64,000 nt of DNA from Lonicera japonica (lineage: Eukaryota; Streptophyta; Magnoliopsida; Dipsacales; Caprifoliaceae). The notes under the pieces are model-generated. The model had not been told where the DNA came from. It made no database searches and worked only from the letters and a program-made list of their open reading frames with translations. Of this stretch, positions 1 through 12,100 are shown one piece after another. The DNA is taken from assembly GCA_021464415.1 (NCBI GenBank), contig JAKCWG010000727.1, forward strand, positions 1-64,000. Direction: 5' to 3'. The translations under genes and the position numbers were made by a program. Position 1 is the first letter of the stretch; every line of letters starts with the position of its first letter.

Positions 1-759
1 AATAAGTTATCTCGACTCCAGGGGCGGACCTAACTGGCCCGGCCCAGTCCAAAAAAAAATCATATATGTTTGCTATATATAAGTTCCAGCCCTAACCCAA
101 GTTCATCCAACTTCCAGCCCAGCCATCCCCAAGCCAGCATTTGAAGCCTCCTTATAAACAATAAATTGATGCATGGTTTCCGATAAGAATATAGAATCTG
201 GCAAATTTTATGATATACATTAGTTCTACTTTCTAATGGTTAAAAAAACACATGTTATAGTGTACATTAGTTCGATACCCTTGGATGAGTTTTATACATA
301 CATCAAGATATCACATCAAAGTTAAAATATTCACATCAATAATATACACACAATAAACTGTTACACACTAATAATTTTGTCTATATTGAAAATGCTATGA
401 CTTAAAATAAAAAATTCAAAATTTAATATTCAAAATCTACTAATCATGATCAAGTACACAAGATCCATCATGATTATAAAATTATGTAAAAAAATTCAAG
501 AAAAATTATCGTGTAATATTTAAGGACGTACTTTGTGTTCGTACATTGTTTGTCATCTCAGTATCTCTTTTTTAGGAGTGTTTGCGTTAAATCAATCATA
601 TTTTTGGATTATTTTCAAATCATATTGACAAATGTAGTTGGATTATTTTCACATCTGGTCTTGATTTTAATTTATTAAAAAGTTATTTTGCAGAGATCAA
701 AATAAGAATAAAAAACATAAATAAAAGATTAATTATTGCCATCAATGAACGCAAACCTA
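1..759. repeat. Segmental duplication copy A, left part
   Basis: This stretch matches about 37795-38575 base for base with scattered substitutions and small indels. Both begin with an AATAAGTTNTCTCGACTCCAGG-like line and both run to ATTGCCATCAATGAACGCAAACC. It contains no convincing coding sequence. It continues at 8234 after the inserted CACTA element. The left edge of the duplication lies outside the window. Confidence 0.9.
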
Positions 760-780
760 CACTACACCAAAATACGCGAA

Positions 781-1100
781 TTGTCACGGTTTAAAACCGT
801 GACAAAAGACATTTGTCACGGCTTAAATCCGTGCTAAAAACGCCGGTGACAAAGACCATATGTCACGGTCCATAACCGTGACAAAGTTACATTGTCATGG
901 TTTGATAAAAGGATTTCTGGTACTTTAAATGGATGGTGTTGTCTCGGTTTTGAACCGAAACTACATTATGCTATATGTCACGGTTCATAACCGTGACATA
1001 TTTCACTTTAAGGTCTCTATTTTCACCAAACATGTCACGGCTCAAAATCGAGAATATATTTTATTGTGTGACTTTATTGTCACGATTTTTAACCTTGACA
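781..1100. repeat. Left subterminal palindrome array of the CACTA element
   Basis: At least six units related to TGTCACGGTT-n-AACCGTGACA occur here, some perfect (about 783-806, 861-884, 977-1000) and some decayed to ATCGAG or ACCTTGACA half sites. Each unit is an inverted repeat around an AT-rich centre. In CACTA elements such subterminal repeats bind the TNPA-type protein; that role is inferred here from position and structure. A short ORF at 929-1288 overlaps the array and is almost certainly chance. Confidence 0.85.
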
Positions 1101-2149
1101 ATGTTTTCCATAATTTTAAAAAAAATCTAAAAAATATAATTTCCAATATTTTTAATTTCCTACAATATATACCTACAACAAATAAAATAATCCCAGGAGC
1201 AATATTAAATTTGATAAATATCTATAACAATATTTCAACAACATGCATTTCATTTCGATTAATCTACTACATTAATCGCATTATCTGATTCAATCTTACT
1301 CAACTCACAAATACACATACATATATATATATATACCAATCATAGTCAATATTCAGTAGTAGTTAAAACTGAAAATACATAAAAATTTCTAACTACAACA
1401 ACTAATGTAATCTAATGATCAAAAACTTGGATAAACACCAAACATATATATATATATATATATGAGATTGGGTTTATAATAGATGATGCTAGAATCCATC
1501 TTAGACCATATTTTTCAAGGAAGAAAGCAAAGGGCGGGCACACCTAAATAACCAGCAGGGAAATAGTGTCCTATTTTTTTTGTCAAACATGTAGTTATAT
1601 ATTTAAATGTGGGCATGAAGTCTTCAGATTTAGGACTTCTTGAAACCAGCCACGATCGAGAGAGGGCCCGTTGCTGTTATTCCCTATATTTGCATTTATA
1701 AAAGAGATAAAAAAAAATCAATATTAACCATCGTAATATCTTAGAAGGTAAATATATAACGTTAACCGATAAAAATAATCTCCATTTCTCCCAAATTAAG
1801 AGTCTATTATTCTTTTTTGGGATCTCCATATTTAAGATTCTACTTTCCTCTTCAAAACATAATTTATGTACTACAACTAAAGATAATAAATAAATATATA
1901 AAGAAGTTTTATTCTAAGACTGTTAATTGCAAAGAAATTAGTGTATTCTTTAACTTTTAGTTAAGGATGGAATGAGTAGTTGAGTTCACAAAACCAATGT
2001 CATCGAGGAGATAGAAAGGCAAATTTCTTACGCAACATGCTATACTTGAAAAGATACAATAACTACAGAAATTAAAACAAAACATACATAAACACCCACT
2101 TAAAAAAAAGTTCACACAGATTGAAAATGCATATTAAATGATACTTACA

Positions 2150-4010
2150 GCTGTTTAATGTAACTAAAGTTGGCTCTTGGCAGGTTGGAAAAGACTAACC
2201 AAATCATCTCACCAGGTGTATCGAGAGTTGCAAAAATCTGCAATTTATTTCAACTATATCAAAAACAATCTCAAGTATTTGGACCTTTGAAAAAACAAAG
2301 TAATCCGAAACAAAATCCTTCACATCCCTAAACTGATTTATATATATATATAGGACAAGAAAGGGAAATAATGAACCTAACCAATGTTTAACGCACCATG
2401 TAAATTAATAAGGAAGAAATCTGATAATATATTTATTTTGTCTTAATTATTTCAGTATTAGAGTACTAAATGTATATCTGGCAACCATCAATACTATGAC
2501 TTCTAACCCTTCAAAGCATACGACTTCAAAGTTCAAAAAAAATCTTACAAGATCTAGAGCAGCCCAGCCAACATGAGCAGATAAAATAGTCATCACCCAT
2601 TAATCAACAAATATAATATGGCTTTAAAAATCAGTTACACTTAGATTAACATTCAAGCTGGTTTAAAATGGGAAATTGCCAACAAGAAACTTAAATTGCC
2701 AACGAGAAAACTTACTATCAAAGTCGACAAGCAGCCTATAAGATAAATCTCCAGATGTGGTGCATTGCCAATATCTAAAACAAGCATATAAATGTCAAAT
2801 AGAATACACAAAATAGGGTTCTTTATTTCATAAGAATAATATATATGGTCCAGGGGAACAAAACCAGAGGGAATGATGTACCAAATCAAACTCTAAAAAT
2901 AAGTTCAATAGAAAATTTAATGGACAACTTTTGAAGAGTGAAATCATATAAAGGGTAAAGATGGGTTCAATAGAAATAATGATGTTGCTATCAATGTGAA
3001 TGTATATATGTTAAAATTATATTTGTACTAGAGCATAATAAGGACAATGATGTTGTTATCAATGTGAATGTAGACAGATTGATAAATAAGTACTACATAA
3101 GGATAAGCTAGTGGTAAAGGCGCCCACCCGGATCCAGAGGTCCCGGGTTCCGTAGCTTTCGTGATTGTTCTATTATGACCAAACATGTCAGTTGATATTG
3201 CTTCCTAATATATATATATATATATATTTTATTTGCCCACCTATATAATTTATCAAATAAACATTTTTTAATATACTACATACAAAAAAAGATTAGTCGA
3301 ATTTATCGTTCCTTCTGGGTTTCTTGGGGAAATACATCCACTATTGTATATTAATAGCTTTAAGTCTTGAAATTTATTTTAATAATGTTCAGATGATGTT
3401 AAATTATGTACTAAGCTATGACTATAGTTGTAGCATCACCATTGGGCTGTAATTTCATAATTTTGTGCAATAATATGTGTTACAGTTATTGAATGGCTAT
3501 GTAAAATGAAACTTGATTCTATTGCCAGAAAACCCATTAAAAAGCAGGAACTAATAATATGATAATATGAGCATAGCTCCTTCACAAGTGAGAGATATAC
3601 ATATGAGATAGTTGCCACACAGATTAAGAACAAGTATAATAAAGGAATATTAAACAAAATCACACCTCTTGTATCGAGTTTAGCTTCAACTCTGGATCCC
3701 TTACTCTCATCTCTCCACTTTGACGAGCTAAAATATTCCTTGTGCTTTTTTTCAACCTGAAAGAGCTAGGAAAATGTAATTTTTACAATTTTAAAACTTG
3801 CGCTGGAAAAAGATGACAAGAAGTATGAAATAATCCACTGATAGTACTCACATCTTTAAGCTTGGCAGACATATCTACCTCCACCTCATTATGTGTTTTT
3901 CGAAGCTCAATGAGACTGTTAACTTTGGCCATTAATTCATCACTAGGCTACACATTATGCCTTTCAATAAGTTCTTTCTCCTATCAGCATCCAAATTAAT
4001 ACAACACGCA
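2150..4010 (-). pseudogene. Unassigned exon-like pieces inside the CACTA element
   Basis: On the minus strand, 2155-2235 has an acceptor-like TTGCAG, an open stretch containing the residues GEMIWLVFSNLPRANFSYIK, and a GTAAGT-like donor. Pieces at about 3670-3760 (residues KHKEYFSSSKWRDES) and 3850-3985 (residues SLIELRKTHNEVEVDMSAKL, coiled-coil-like, with one stop) also read as coding. I do not recognise the parent protein. The pieces could be the decayed product gene of the transposon or captured host exons. Codon continuity plus plausible splice sites is the only evidence, so the call is weak. Confidence 0.35.
3098..3235 (+). repeat. tRNA-derived SINE-like insert
   Basis: An A-box-like TAAGCTAGTGGTAAAGGCG at about 3103-3121 is followed some 20 bases later by a B-box-like CCCGGGTTCCG, then a short unrelated body and a (TA)n/T-rich tail at 3208-3230. 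The spacing and tail fit a plant tRNA-derived SINE rather than a tRNA gene, since no cloverleaf or acceptor stem can be drawn. I could not identify a clear target duplication. Confidence 0.5.
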
Positions 4011-5957
4011 TTAATTTTGCATAAAGGAACCTATTTTAAATGAGTGAAAGAGGAGGCAAGGCAAGTAGAAGACCATTTTAACTGTTATACTTTCACAACT
4101 GCATGAATCATAGTTTTAATTACTATTTAACATGCACGATGTGTGGGTGTTGTATGATATAATTATTGCAATATATGAATATAGTGCAAATAAAAAAAAT
4201 CCACATTCTTAATTAAAACAAAGAATATTTTAGGGGAATTTACCAGGAACCAAGAAAAAGAAAAAAGCTTAATCATGCACATCTATCTTAACTATTATAA
4301 AATACATTCTTGCAACAATTTTCAAAAACTCCTTCCATATAAATAGTTAGCCAATTCTACATTATAAAAGAGCATGCAAACTATTTTAAAAAAAGAGCAT
4401 ACAAAGATTGAACAATATTATAGTAATGCATCAAAAACTGAGGGATGGCCTGCAAGTATCCATCCTTTTGTGCAAATTAAGTAACTCACATTCGGTGCTC
4501 GACGACAATGGCTTGGATCTCCAATGCCCCCAAAAATGATTTTATTATGATGATTGTATAGGATAATAGTATTTAAAAATGTTAATAAAAATATAGTAGT
4601 TAACATTATATTTTTGTAGATCAATCATCAATAGTGTGGCAAGAAGCTCATTTGATAAACAAAACTTTCTTGACTCAAAAAAAAAAAACAATTTCCTCTC
4701 CACAGCCCTTCCTCGACAATCATTTTCTTATGTTTCAGAAAAATCAGCCGTATAAATACCTGAACATATTCTCACCATTTAAGTTCAAGTCATATTTCTT
4801 ATTATGGCAATTTGTTCAACTCAATAATTAACAACATTGTAAGCAGAGAATATAATACATATATATATGATGAAACTACTAATGCAACAGGATTTCATAT
4901 TACAACCCCTCGTATATAATGGATAAAACTTATGCTTCCTAGTAATGATATTACAATTCCAATTATATTTGCGACATACACCTGCTTAAGTCCAATGCAA
5001 TACATCTCAAAATATGCTACTTAATCATAACATTTATCACAAAAAAATAAAATAAACCTCACCCATCAACGCAATTAAATAAGAGGGAACATAAACAATA
5101 AAAATAGTACTCCTTTTGTATCAAATTAAAAGTCCTACTTTGACTCTTTTCTACTTTTTGTTGGAACAGTACTTTCAACCTAGTCAATCATTGAGAACAA
5201 ATTTATGACTACTAATTTGAGCCGTAGGAGAGTGGATCTAAGGTTGGGATGAAGGAAATATAACTTTATACATCCATATCAGCGACTCAAATTCTCTCGA
5301 CAAACTATATAGTAGATACATACATATAGAGAACGAAAGTGGATTTAGTAGAACATTAGGAAAAGAAACACATGAAACACTTGGATTAACTTTTGTGAGG
5401 GCAAAAAAATTCTTTCATTTAATCATAAGAGTAAGTGACTAACTATGCATAGTACAGTATTGTAACAAACAGTTTAAGGAACCGGTGCCAGTAATTTATG
5501 AGCAAAATAATGAATACAAATAGTTTAAACTAAAGTCATGGTCATGCCAACATACGATTCCAAACAGAGGGAATATGGGAAAGATACCCTAGTTTGCATT
5601 CATAATACAAATGAGAAATATATGCTCAAATGTTCGTAATAGCGATTGAAAGGGTGCAACAGCTCACTGTGGAAGAAGAGCAAATATTCAGAGTTAGAGA
5701 TATTCTGCCAATTCAACTATCAATTAATGCAAAGATTATCTACTACAAACAAATCTTAAACAATAATCTCCATGAAACTTTTTATTTAAGATGGAGAATG
5801 TAATATAAAGAATTAAATCTTCATTCTTATCAAAATTTATGCATATCAACATTAATAGAGATAGACACATACCATACATACATCTTTGCATATCAACATT
5901 TCAATTTACATTTCAAATCCTAACTCCATGAAAATAAGCAAGAATAAAGAGAAGGGT

Positions 5958-6232
5958 CACCTATTTCTGCCTTAAATATGAATAATCCTGTTCAATCACC
6001 TCACTTTTGCAGTCCTACACTTTTTATCTACTACCTGCAACAAAATCTAAAAATTTTCAACCATAGTAATCACAAAATCAATGAGAAATCTTGCGCAAAT
6101 TGTATAGGATCATTCTTCAAAAATTGAAGAACCCGTTTCGTATCATTATCATCCATTGCTCTACCAATCAAAACATGACGATTCCTCTGGATGAGAAATA
6201 TAGCGAGGTGTGCAAAAACTGCCATTAATGAG
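5958..6232 (-). pseudogene. Cation-efflux (MTPC4/SLC30A9-like) gene fragment captured in the CACTA element
   Basis: Two minus-strand pieces resemble the last membrane segment and start of the cytosolic domain of plant MTPC4 / ZNT9-type cation diffusion facilitators. Piece one (about 6232-6108) reads AIFLIQRNRHVLIGRAMDDN followed by a VLQFLKNDP motif. Piece two (about 6014-5958) reads DCKSEVI, then a one-base frameshift, then LFIFKAEIG. The order and spacing match the family (membrane helix, GRA-D-D, LKNDP, DCKSEVIG, FKAEI) as I remember it. The rest of the transporter is absent and the frame is broken, so this is a non-functional fragment. A further piece at 6600-6655 (residues LFGLGMAIVPLLLSSFEG, with CAG acceptor and GT donor) may belong to it or to another gene. 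Confidence 0.62.
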
Positions 6233-7639
6233 TCTCAAGATTAGATCACAAAATGAAAATAAACGCATAACTAGATCCTCTATCTCTCCTCCTCCATCCA
6301 TCTTAAAAACACATGTTTGGAAGGATAAAGGACAAACATAAATATTCTAAATGTAATGTTTCTATGTCTAACATTATAGGTACTGAGCATTGCAAAATAA
6401 TAAAAATTAAGATCTTCCATGTTTCACCTCCTCAAAATGTTTCAGAATACCTAAGTAGTTAACTACATTCACTTGATACGCTTAATTATAATCATTCTTT
6501 TTTCCATGTAACTTCACAGAACACCAGCCATCCCCCAATCTCATGATCTCATATTCTCATCACTTTAATTGAATATAGAGGATTCAAAGTGAGCATACCT
6601 TCAAATGAAGAGAGGAGCAATGGCACAATAGCCATTCCAAGTCCAAAAAGATTTCTGCAAAATTACATAGAAAAATTCATAAACCAAATGTAAACATAGA
6701 AAAAAATTAAAAACTAATAATAGCCCTAATTAACACACGTTCAATCAACAACCCAATTATGAGAATATATCTGTATATATATAATAAGCGGTAATGGTTT
6801 TTGAATGCTAAAAACGTATAATGAAATAAAGAATTGTGAGGCTAAAATTTAAGATAGATTTTGAATAGTTGAGAATGCCTTTGGTATGAGTTAAAACCTA
6901 GTATATACAAGGGGCAATGGTTTTTCAATTTAAAAAATGTCTACGAGATAAAGAATTGTCTAGTTAAGATTTAAGATATTTTTTCAATGGTTGATGGTGC
7001 CTTTGGCACATGTTTACACCTAGGATATATATATATATATAAGGAACATTAATTTTAAAAATCTAATTGATTGAGGGAAATCAAGCATATGATTAACCAC
7101 CCCAGATTTAAGCAAATCTAATTACAAAAAGCCCAATTAAAGGAAAATATGAGCTGTGAAGACAAGTAACAGGCATAAGTAAGATTTTAATGGAACTAGA
7201 AAGAAAAGCATAATAGATAGGTACCAATGTCATACTATTGTTTCAAAAAAAATACTTAGAGCTGGGGAATCACCGAGTACAATCACAACTCTATCAGGCA
7301 AATACATAAAAACCCACAAACACCGTTTGGCATATACACAAAAATTCACAAACTTAATTTCTTAGGTATAAATATACACGAAACCCCACAAACTCTCACA
7401 AACATAGATATACTTTTTAGGATATATAAAAGATTATCGTCCATCAACAGTCCATTATCACCCACAAAACTCGAACAAATAACAAAATATCAATCGATAT
7501 CACAAGTACATTATAACAAAATGTCACTTGTGAACCAGGAAAAATACAAACTGAAATCACAATATTTGACGCAAAATCCAGATTTCAGAATAGATACGAA
7601 CATAATCTTTGTGTCATTGTGTGTGTAAATATATATCGA

Positions 7640-8000
7640 AACATACCTTCAATGATTGAACCCTAATTCTTTGACTCGAAATACACTGATTGAACAAACA
7701 TGGGCTGCGATTAGGGAGAGGGGTAATCTATTCAAGCACAGTATAAACCCTAGGTTGTAAATCGATTAGGTTGAGATACAGAGATGGAACCAAGGAGAGG
7801 GGTGAACGATTCTAATGAGAGATAGTATGATTTGAGAAATAAGGGAGAGAGAGTACGATTTGGGATTTGAGAAATAAGAGAGCTAGAGAGAGAGCACTTG
7901 TGTGTTTTGGGACTATGGAAAATAAAATAGGGATAAGAACAAAAAACGAGAGGGATATTAAAAAAAAGAGAGGGACATTAATTTAGGTATTCCCGCTAAC
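7640..8000 (-). other. Possible promoter/5' untranslated exon of the CACTA internal transcript
   Basis: On the minus strand, 7735-7648 is relatively GC-rich, has no long ORF and ends TTGAAG followed by GTATGTTT, a good splice donor. The AG-rich stretch at 7790-7910 resembles a plant 5' leader. Position just inside the right subterminal array is where a CACTA transcript would start. This is inferred from layout only. Confidence 0.3.
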
Positions 8001-8034
8001 CAAGCGTAACATATATTTATGTATTGTCTCGGTT

Positions 8035-8190
8035 TCAATTCGTTACTACACTTTACATCCCTTTATGACGGTTTCAAACCGTGACTATACCTATAATAAA
8101 ATGGGACACGAAGAAGATTAGTGACTTTTAACCTTTGTAACGGTTCAAAATCGGGACAATTACTTGTCACGGTTTAAGACCGTGACAAAG
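8035..8190. repeat. Right subterminal palindrome array of the CACTA element
   Basis: Units of the same family as at the left end occur at about 8069-8087 (GACGGTTTCAAACCGTGAC), 8137-8160 (TGTAACGGTTCAAAATCGGGACA-like, decayed) and 8164-8189 (TGTCACGG...CCGTGACA, perfect). There are fewer than on the left, so the two ends are asymmetric, as is common in this superfamily. Confidence 0.8.
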
Positions 8191-9289
8191 CCTCCGCGTG
8201 TTTCTGTGATAAATTGGTCATTTTGGTGTAGTGCTATAGGAGGTACTTGACTAATATCACCTGGTTGGTTTGGTTTCCTTCCAAAAGTCTTTTGAAGGCA
8301 ATTTCCCATTATTACAAAGGAGACTTAGAGCACCGAATAGATAGTTATTAATGAAAGAGAATTGGTCTGAGTGAAGGAAAGAGGAAGGAATGTACACAAC
8401 TTCGTTTTTATAGTTTGGGATATTGTGAATAAGAAATTTATTGAGATGGTGATTAGTGAAACAATCAAACATCTTAAACGATTAGGTTGGGCACAATGAT
8501 ATAACACTGCAAGATGCGGCGCCAGAATTTTCTGATTAGTGCTATAAAATTCAATGAAACAAGATTTTTATTTATTGTTCTAAGAACAAAATTAAAAGTT
8601 AGAATTTTACCATGAGCATGTACAACTGTGTGCCCACAAAATTAGGATTATTACAATTATATTACAGATTAATAAAATTAAAACTGTTAGGCAGTGGACC
8701 ACCAATGAAAATCATACTTTGCAACACATATAACATGATCTATGATATGAATTGAAGTACAAAATAACTACCGTAAAATTGGTGAATAAAGTACCATAAT
8801 ATATGCAATTGCATAATTAGAACAAAGACAAAATTCTACTGAGCTTCGCAATCCAGGCTTCCATGCGGCTAAACTTTTTTAGAACCCAAAAAGCATTCCA
8901 CCCGGTCACCACCGTTATTACCGTGCATAGAGCTTACGAATTAGAAAGACGCAGCCAACTAATTATATATGAATTGAAACAAAGCATAAAACTAGCTAAT
9001 TATAAGGTATCGTGAATCTGAAATTTCCCCATTTTGCCTAAGAGCTGCAGGTCTAGAGGCATGGAGTTCAATTTATAAATTGTGAACAAAGAAGTGCATA
9101 TATAGATTGCACACACACGAGAGTCGTGAGAATGTAACTACACTGAGAAGAACAAGGCAACGTATAAGGCATATAATTAAGCTGAGAGCACTAAAACTTA
9201 CACTGCCGAAGTCTATAAAAAGCCACTTGACATAGCGAAAAAAGAGATTTTTGATATCTCTATCATGCGCGTCTGCGTTAATTTTTTAT

Positions 9290-9414
9290 CAAATGCGTCC
9301 AGGAGTTCCCCCAAACACTTCAGTAGGTCATGCTATATAATTACCTGTTAGTATATTAGGCTAAAACCACTAATGAAGTGTTCAAGGGAACTCTAGGAAA
9401 CACCTGATCAGTAA
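9290..9414 (-). ncRNA. MIR395: MIR395 precursor, copy 1
   Basis: On the minus strand, the 3' arm contains CTGAAGTGTTTGGGGGAACT followed by C (plus positions 9323 down to 9303), the canonical 21-nt miR395. The 5' arm (9393-9372) is GAGTTCCCTTGAACACTTCA, the usual star form, and pairs along the whole mature sequence through three wobbles. Extra pairing continues below the duplex. The loop is about 48 nt. miR395 is induced by sulfate starvation and cleaves ATP sulfurylase and SULTR2;1 transcripts; that is family knowledge. The mature arm is on the 3' side, as usual for miR395. A TATAAATAG lies about 140 bp upstream. It looks intact and is probably functional. Confidence 0.94.
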
Positions 9415-9548
9415 TGGATATGTTCTTCAATCCTACAATTAAGTCTAAGCCATGTGAATGGTAGACTCATGTATTGACTTTGGTTTATTGCCACGTGTTA
9501 TACCTTGTGTATGCAACGTTTTTGGATTAGTAAAGAGCACAATGCTAA

Positions 9549-9557
9549 CTATTTATA
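9549..9557 (-). promoter_or_regulatory. Candidate TATA box of MIR395 copy 1
   Basis: CTATTTATA on the plus strand reads TATAAATAG on the minus strand, about 140 bp upstream of the hairpin. The same site is conserved at 39688-39696 in the duplicate copy. Start of transcription would fall near 9520-9525, inferred from usual TATA spacing. Confidence 0.6.
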
Positions 9558-9627
9558 CTGTGTTGGTCTCCATCGAATTTAGTTCTAGCTACTGTAAAGC
9601 AGAAGAGCTTAATTAGAAGAAGCTGAC

Positions 9628-9638
9628 TGAACCTAGTC
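9628..9638 (+). promoter_or_regulatory. TGAACCTAGTC motif upstream of MIR395 copy 1
   Basis: An exact 11-mer TGAACCTAGTC about 215 bp upstream of the hairpin. The same 11-mer occurs at 14354-14364, 25077-25087, 39767-39777 and, reversed, at 10233-10243 and 40326-40336. Its core TGAACCT resembles the EIN3-like/SLIM1-type site (ATGAACCT; UPE-box core TGAACCT) described in sulfur-deficiency promoters. The role here is inferred. Confidence 0.45.
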
Positions 9639-10232
9639 GGAGTATTGGGTTAGATGAAACAGTAATGTATGTGCCGCCTATCTCAACTCATTATGGGCTC
9701 TCGTTTTCTGCTTTCCTCGTAAAGACAAAGCTAGCTAGTAACTTTTTGCCAAGTTGATGGTGATGGAAGTGGCACTTACTGGGGGAAGAAAGAATACTGT
9801 AGAATCTTGTAGAGGACTTCATGCCTTCTCACCCGATACACAATTCCGACCGGGTTCATTGTCCCACCCACTTTAATTTCTTGCGGAGTAATTTTGTGAA
9901 AGTAACCTTAGGAAAGAATGTAAGAAGTACTGTTGATCTTTAAAATGTGATGGTTTATTTGAGATGTCTAAAGAAAAAATTAACTCTTCACGTGGAGCAC
10001 GGGAGAACCTAGTGCTGATTATGGGTTTCATTTCCTGGTCTAGGCCAATTTGAAGAAGTCCATAAGCCAAACACACTTTTGCATCTATACAATATTCCTC
10101 TTTTGTGAAAAGCATTTTGCATCTATGTTGAAATGGTTGAAAAGGAAAGACCTTGGAGATGAAAGATTACGGAATATATGCATGACCACTTGCTCCTTGT
10201 CATTCTGCATTCATCATTCTATACGCAATTCG

Positions 10233-10243
10233 GACTAGGTTCA
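10233..10243 (-). promoter_or_regulatory. Second TGAACCTAGTC motif (reverse) upstream of MIR395 copy 1
   Basis: GACTAGGTTCA on the plus strand is the exact reverse complement of the 11-mer at 9628. It sits about 820 bp upstream of the hairpin, in a stretch (ACGCAATTCGGACTAGGTTC) that resembles 14729-14752 near the other MIR395 pair. Confidence 0.35.
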
Positions 10244-12100
10244 AGAAAAAAATATAAATAGAGTTGAAATATGATTAATTTGGATTCCTCTGTTTTGTAT
10301 ATTTAGATATTTGATTTACATGTTATCTAATAATTTCTTCCTATGTATATCATACTATTTTCTTTCATTTGTCATCGTCGAATGCTCGATAAAAATTTAC
10401 AAGTGAAAATATAGACGATCTATGAAAAATAAACGAGATTCTTCATTGGATGAATATGAAATGGTGAGAAATATACTTCACAGTTTTTCAAAATTGAAAG
10501 GAACTAAGGAATGAAATATTTTCATAGAAATATCATCCCTTAGTTTAGAAAATACCGGTACTTAATTTATTTAGTGATAGTTTAGATTTTTGGCAGATTA
10601 GATTTAGAGATGTCTTTTGCCACTCAGACAATGAGACTTTTTTTCATATCCAAACTATAAATTAAGAAACATCTCGGACGTTCGTGAGGGTCTTCTGCCA
10701 CTCAGACAACCCATTAGTTTGTAGAAAAGTTTTGTCAAATGCTAAAGTTATCTATTTTTAAGGGTGTAACTATTGCCACTATTTAGAAATTTTTAGGCGC
10801 TTCAAAACAACTTTCAAGACATAAAAACATCACAAAAAAAGAAAAATTAAAAAGTGTCCCTAAAATATTTTTAAAATTCCAAAAGCCGCAACCTTTTTTT
10901 TTAATTGCAATTTTTATCAACACTTTTCTTCCTAAATAACTTCTTTATACTATATATATATATATGCGTACTAAATTAATTCTTAAATTTAGTAACCGTG
11001 GTCACTTTCGGTTACATGCGTATTTTACACTATTGTGTTGATCACATGTCTATTTGTTGAAAATGGAAATCTCTCTTGGAAAAATTGAACGAAATTTAGC
11101 ACTAAGATGATGTAGGCATTACATAAGTCCCGTTGATTTATTACTCTTAAATATATATAAATATATATACATAAGTCTCTTGGAAAAATTGAATCTTCTA
11201 TACCACACTAGATTATTTTCGAAACAGAGCCCATTACCCATTCATTTATAATTACTCTTAAAGACATATAAATATATAGCATTTTTATACATTTTTCACT
11301 ACCTTTTACGTTTTAATTCTATTTTAATAATAGAAATTAAACCTACATTATTGTGACTCATCTTTTGAATTTGGCAATGGGCCTCTTCTCCTTCACACAT
11401 TTTGTAGCTTTATTCTGTAAAATACATTAAGGATGAGTGCAAATTTTTGTTCCATGCAACTTTGTGAAGCGGATGTTAAGAAGGTCCAATCGTTGAGATT
11501 GTTTGAATTGATCAATCAATATTTTTGAGTCATTATCCCCAAAAAATTAAAATTCTTTAGTTAGATTTGCATTTTTTTTATTCAGTGATTTTTCTTGCTC
11601 TTTTTGTTTGTATGTTAATTGTGAGGGTTTTAAATATAAATTTGAAGAAATTTCAATTGTCATTTGGCGGAAGCTATGAGCAAGCGATCAATTATATATG
11701 TTCCCAAGATATAACCTAGCAGACCGATTATATGTAATACTCAAAGAAGGGGACCCCAATCTAGACGAGAGAGAACATTGATCCCCATAAGTGAAGATAA
11801 GAGGACTTAATTCCGGTTGAATGGTTGATGATATTTTTATCTATGAAATTGTCCTTTTAACATATTAGATGCAAGCACACATCTAATGACTATGCATGTG
11901 TAAAATTAACATAAAATTATTATTGATGCAATAGTTAAAAAGTATGTTTTTAAGTTTGAAGCAGTGCGTTCGAGTTTTAACTGCATATATTTTGCTCAAA
12001 ATAGAAGTAATGGAGGTAAAACAAGAAACCCAATCAGATAATTGCTTAAATTTTATAATACTACTAGATTTTAATTTGCACATACGCGATGAGTAAGCAA

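Larger units (their letters stand above)
760..8233. mobile_element. CACTA (En/Spm-like) DNA transposon, 7.47 kb, non-autonomous or decayed
   Basis: The element begins CACTACACCAAAAT and ends ATTTTGGTGTAGTG, perfect terminal inverted repeats starting with the diagnostic CACTA. The flanking three bases are CTA on both sides (757-759 and 8234-8236), the 3-bp target duplication expected for this superfamily. The duplicate locus at 38575 has no insertion, which confirms the ends. Both subterminal regions carry many TGTCACGG...CCGTGACA palindromes, a known CACTA feature and probable transposase binding sites. I found no TNP2-type transposase ORF. The interior holds broken exon-like pieces on the minus strand and a SINE-like insert, so it is probably mobilised in trans or dead. 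Confidence 0.93.
8234..12100. repeat. Segmental duplication copy A, right part
   Basis: The sequence is collinear with about 38577-42662 with high similarity, including the MIR395 hairpin, its upstream TATAAATAG and a stretch beginning ATGAGTGCAAATTTTTGTTCC (11432 versus 41800). Copy A has about 150 bp (8327-8480) that copy B lacks, and copy B has small inserts near 40390-40560 and 41225-41310. Apart from the microRNA locus I see no convincing gene. Short ORFs at 8257-8507, 9873-10238 and 11883-12083 are not conserved as frames in the other copy. The right edge in copy A is near 12060-12100; copy B is cut by an LTR at 42663, so the original end is unknown. Confidence 0.88.

Noticed and set aside
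929..1288. 119-aa ORF inside the CACTA left end
   Set aside because: It runs across palindromic subterminal repeats and low-complexity AT sequence, with no recognisable motif.
3103..3175. Possible tRNA gene with A and B boxes
   Set aside because: No acceptor stem, anticodon arm or cloverleaf can be drawn, and a (TA)n tail follows; SINE-like origin fits better.
8257..8507. Small ORFs at the right flank of the CACTA element
   Set aside because: The duplicate copy lacks about 150 bp of this stretch and does not keep the frame.
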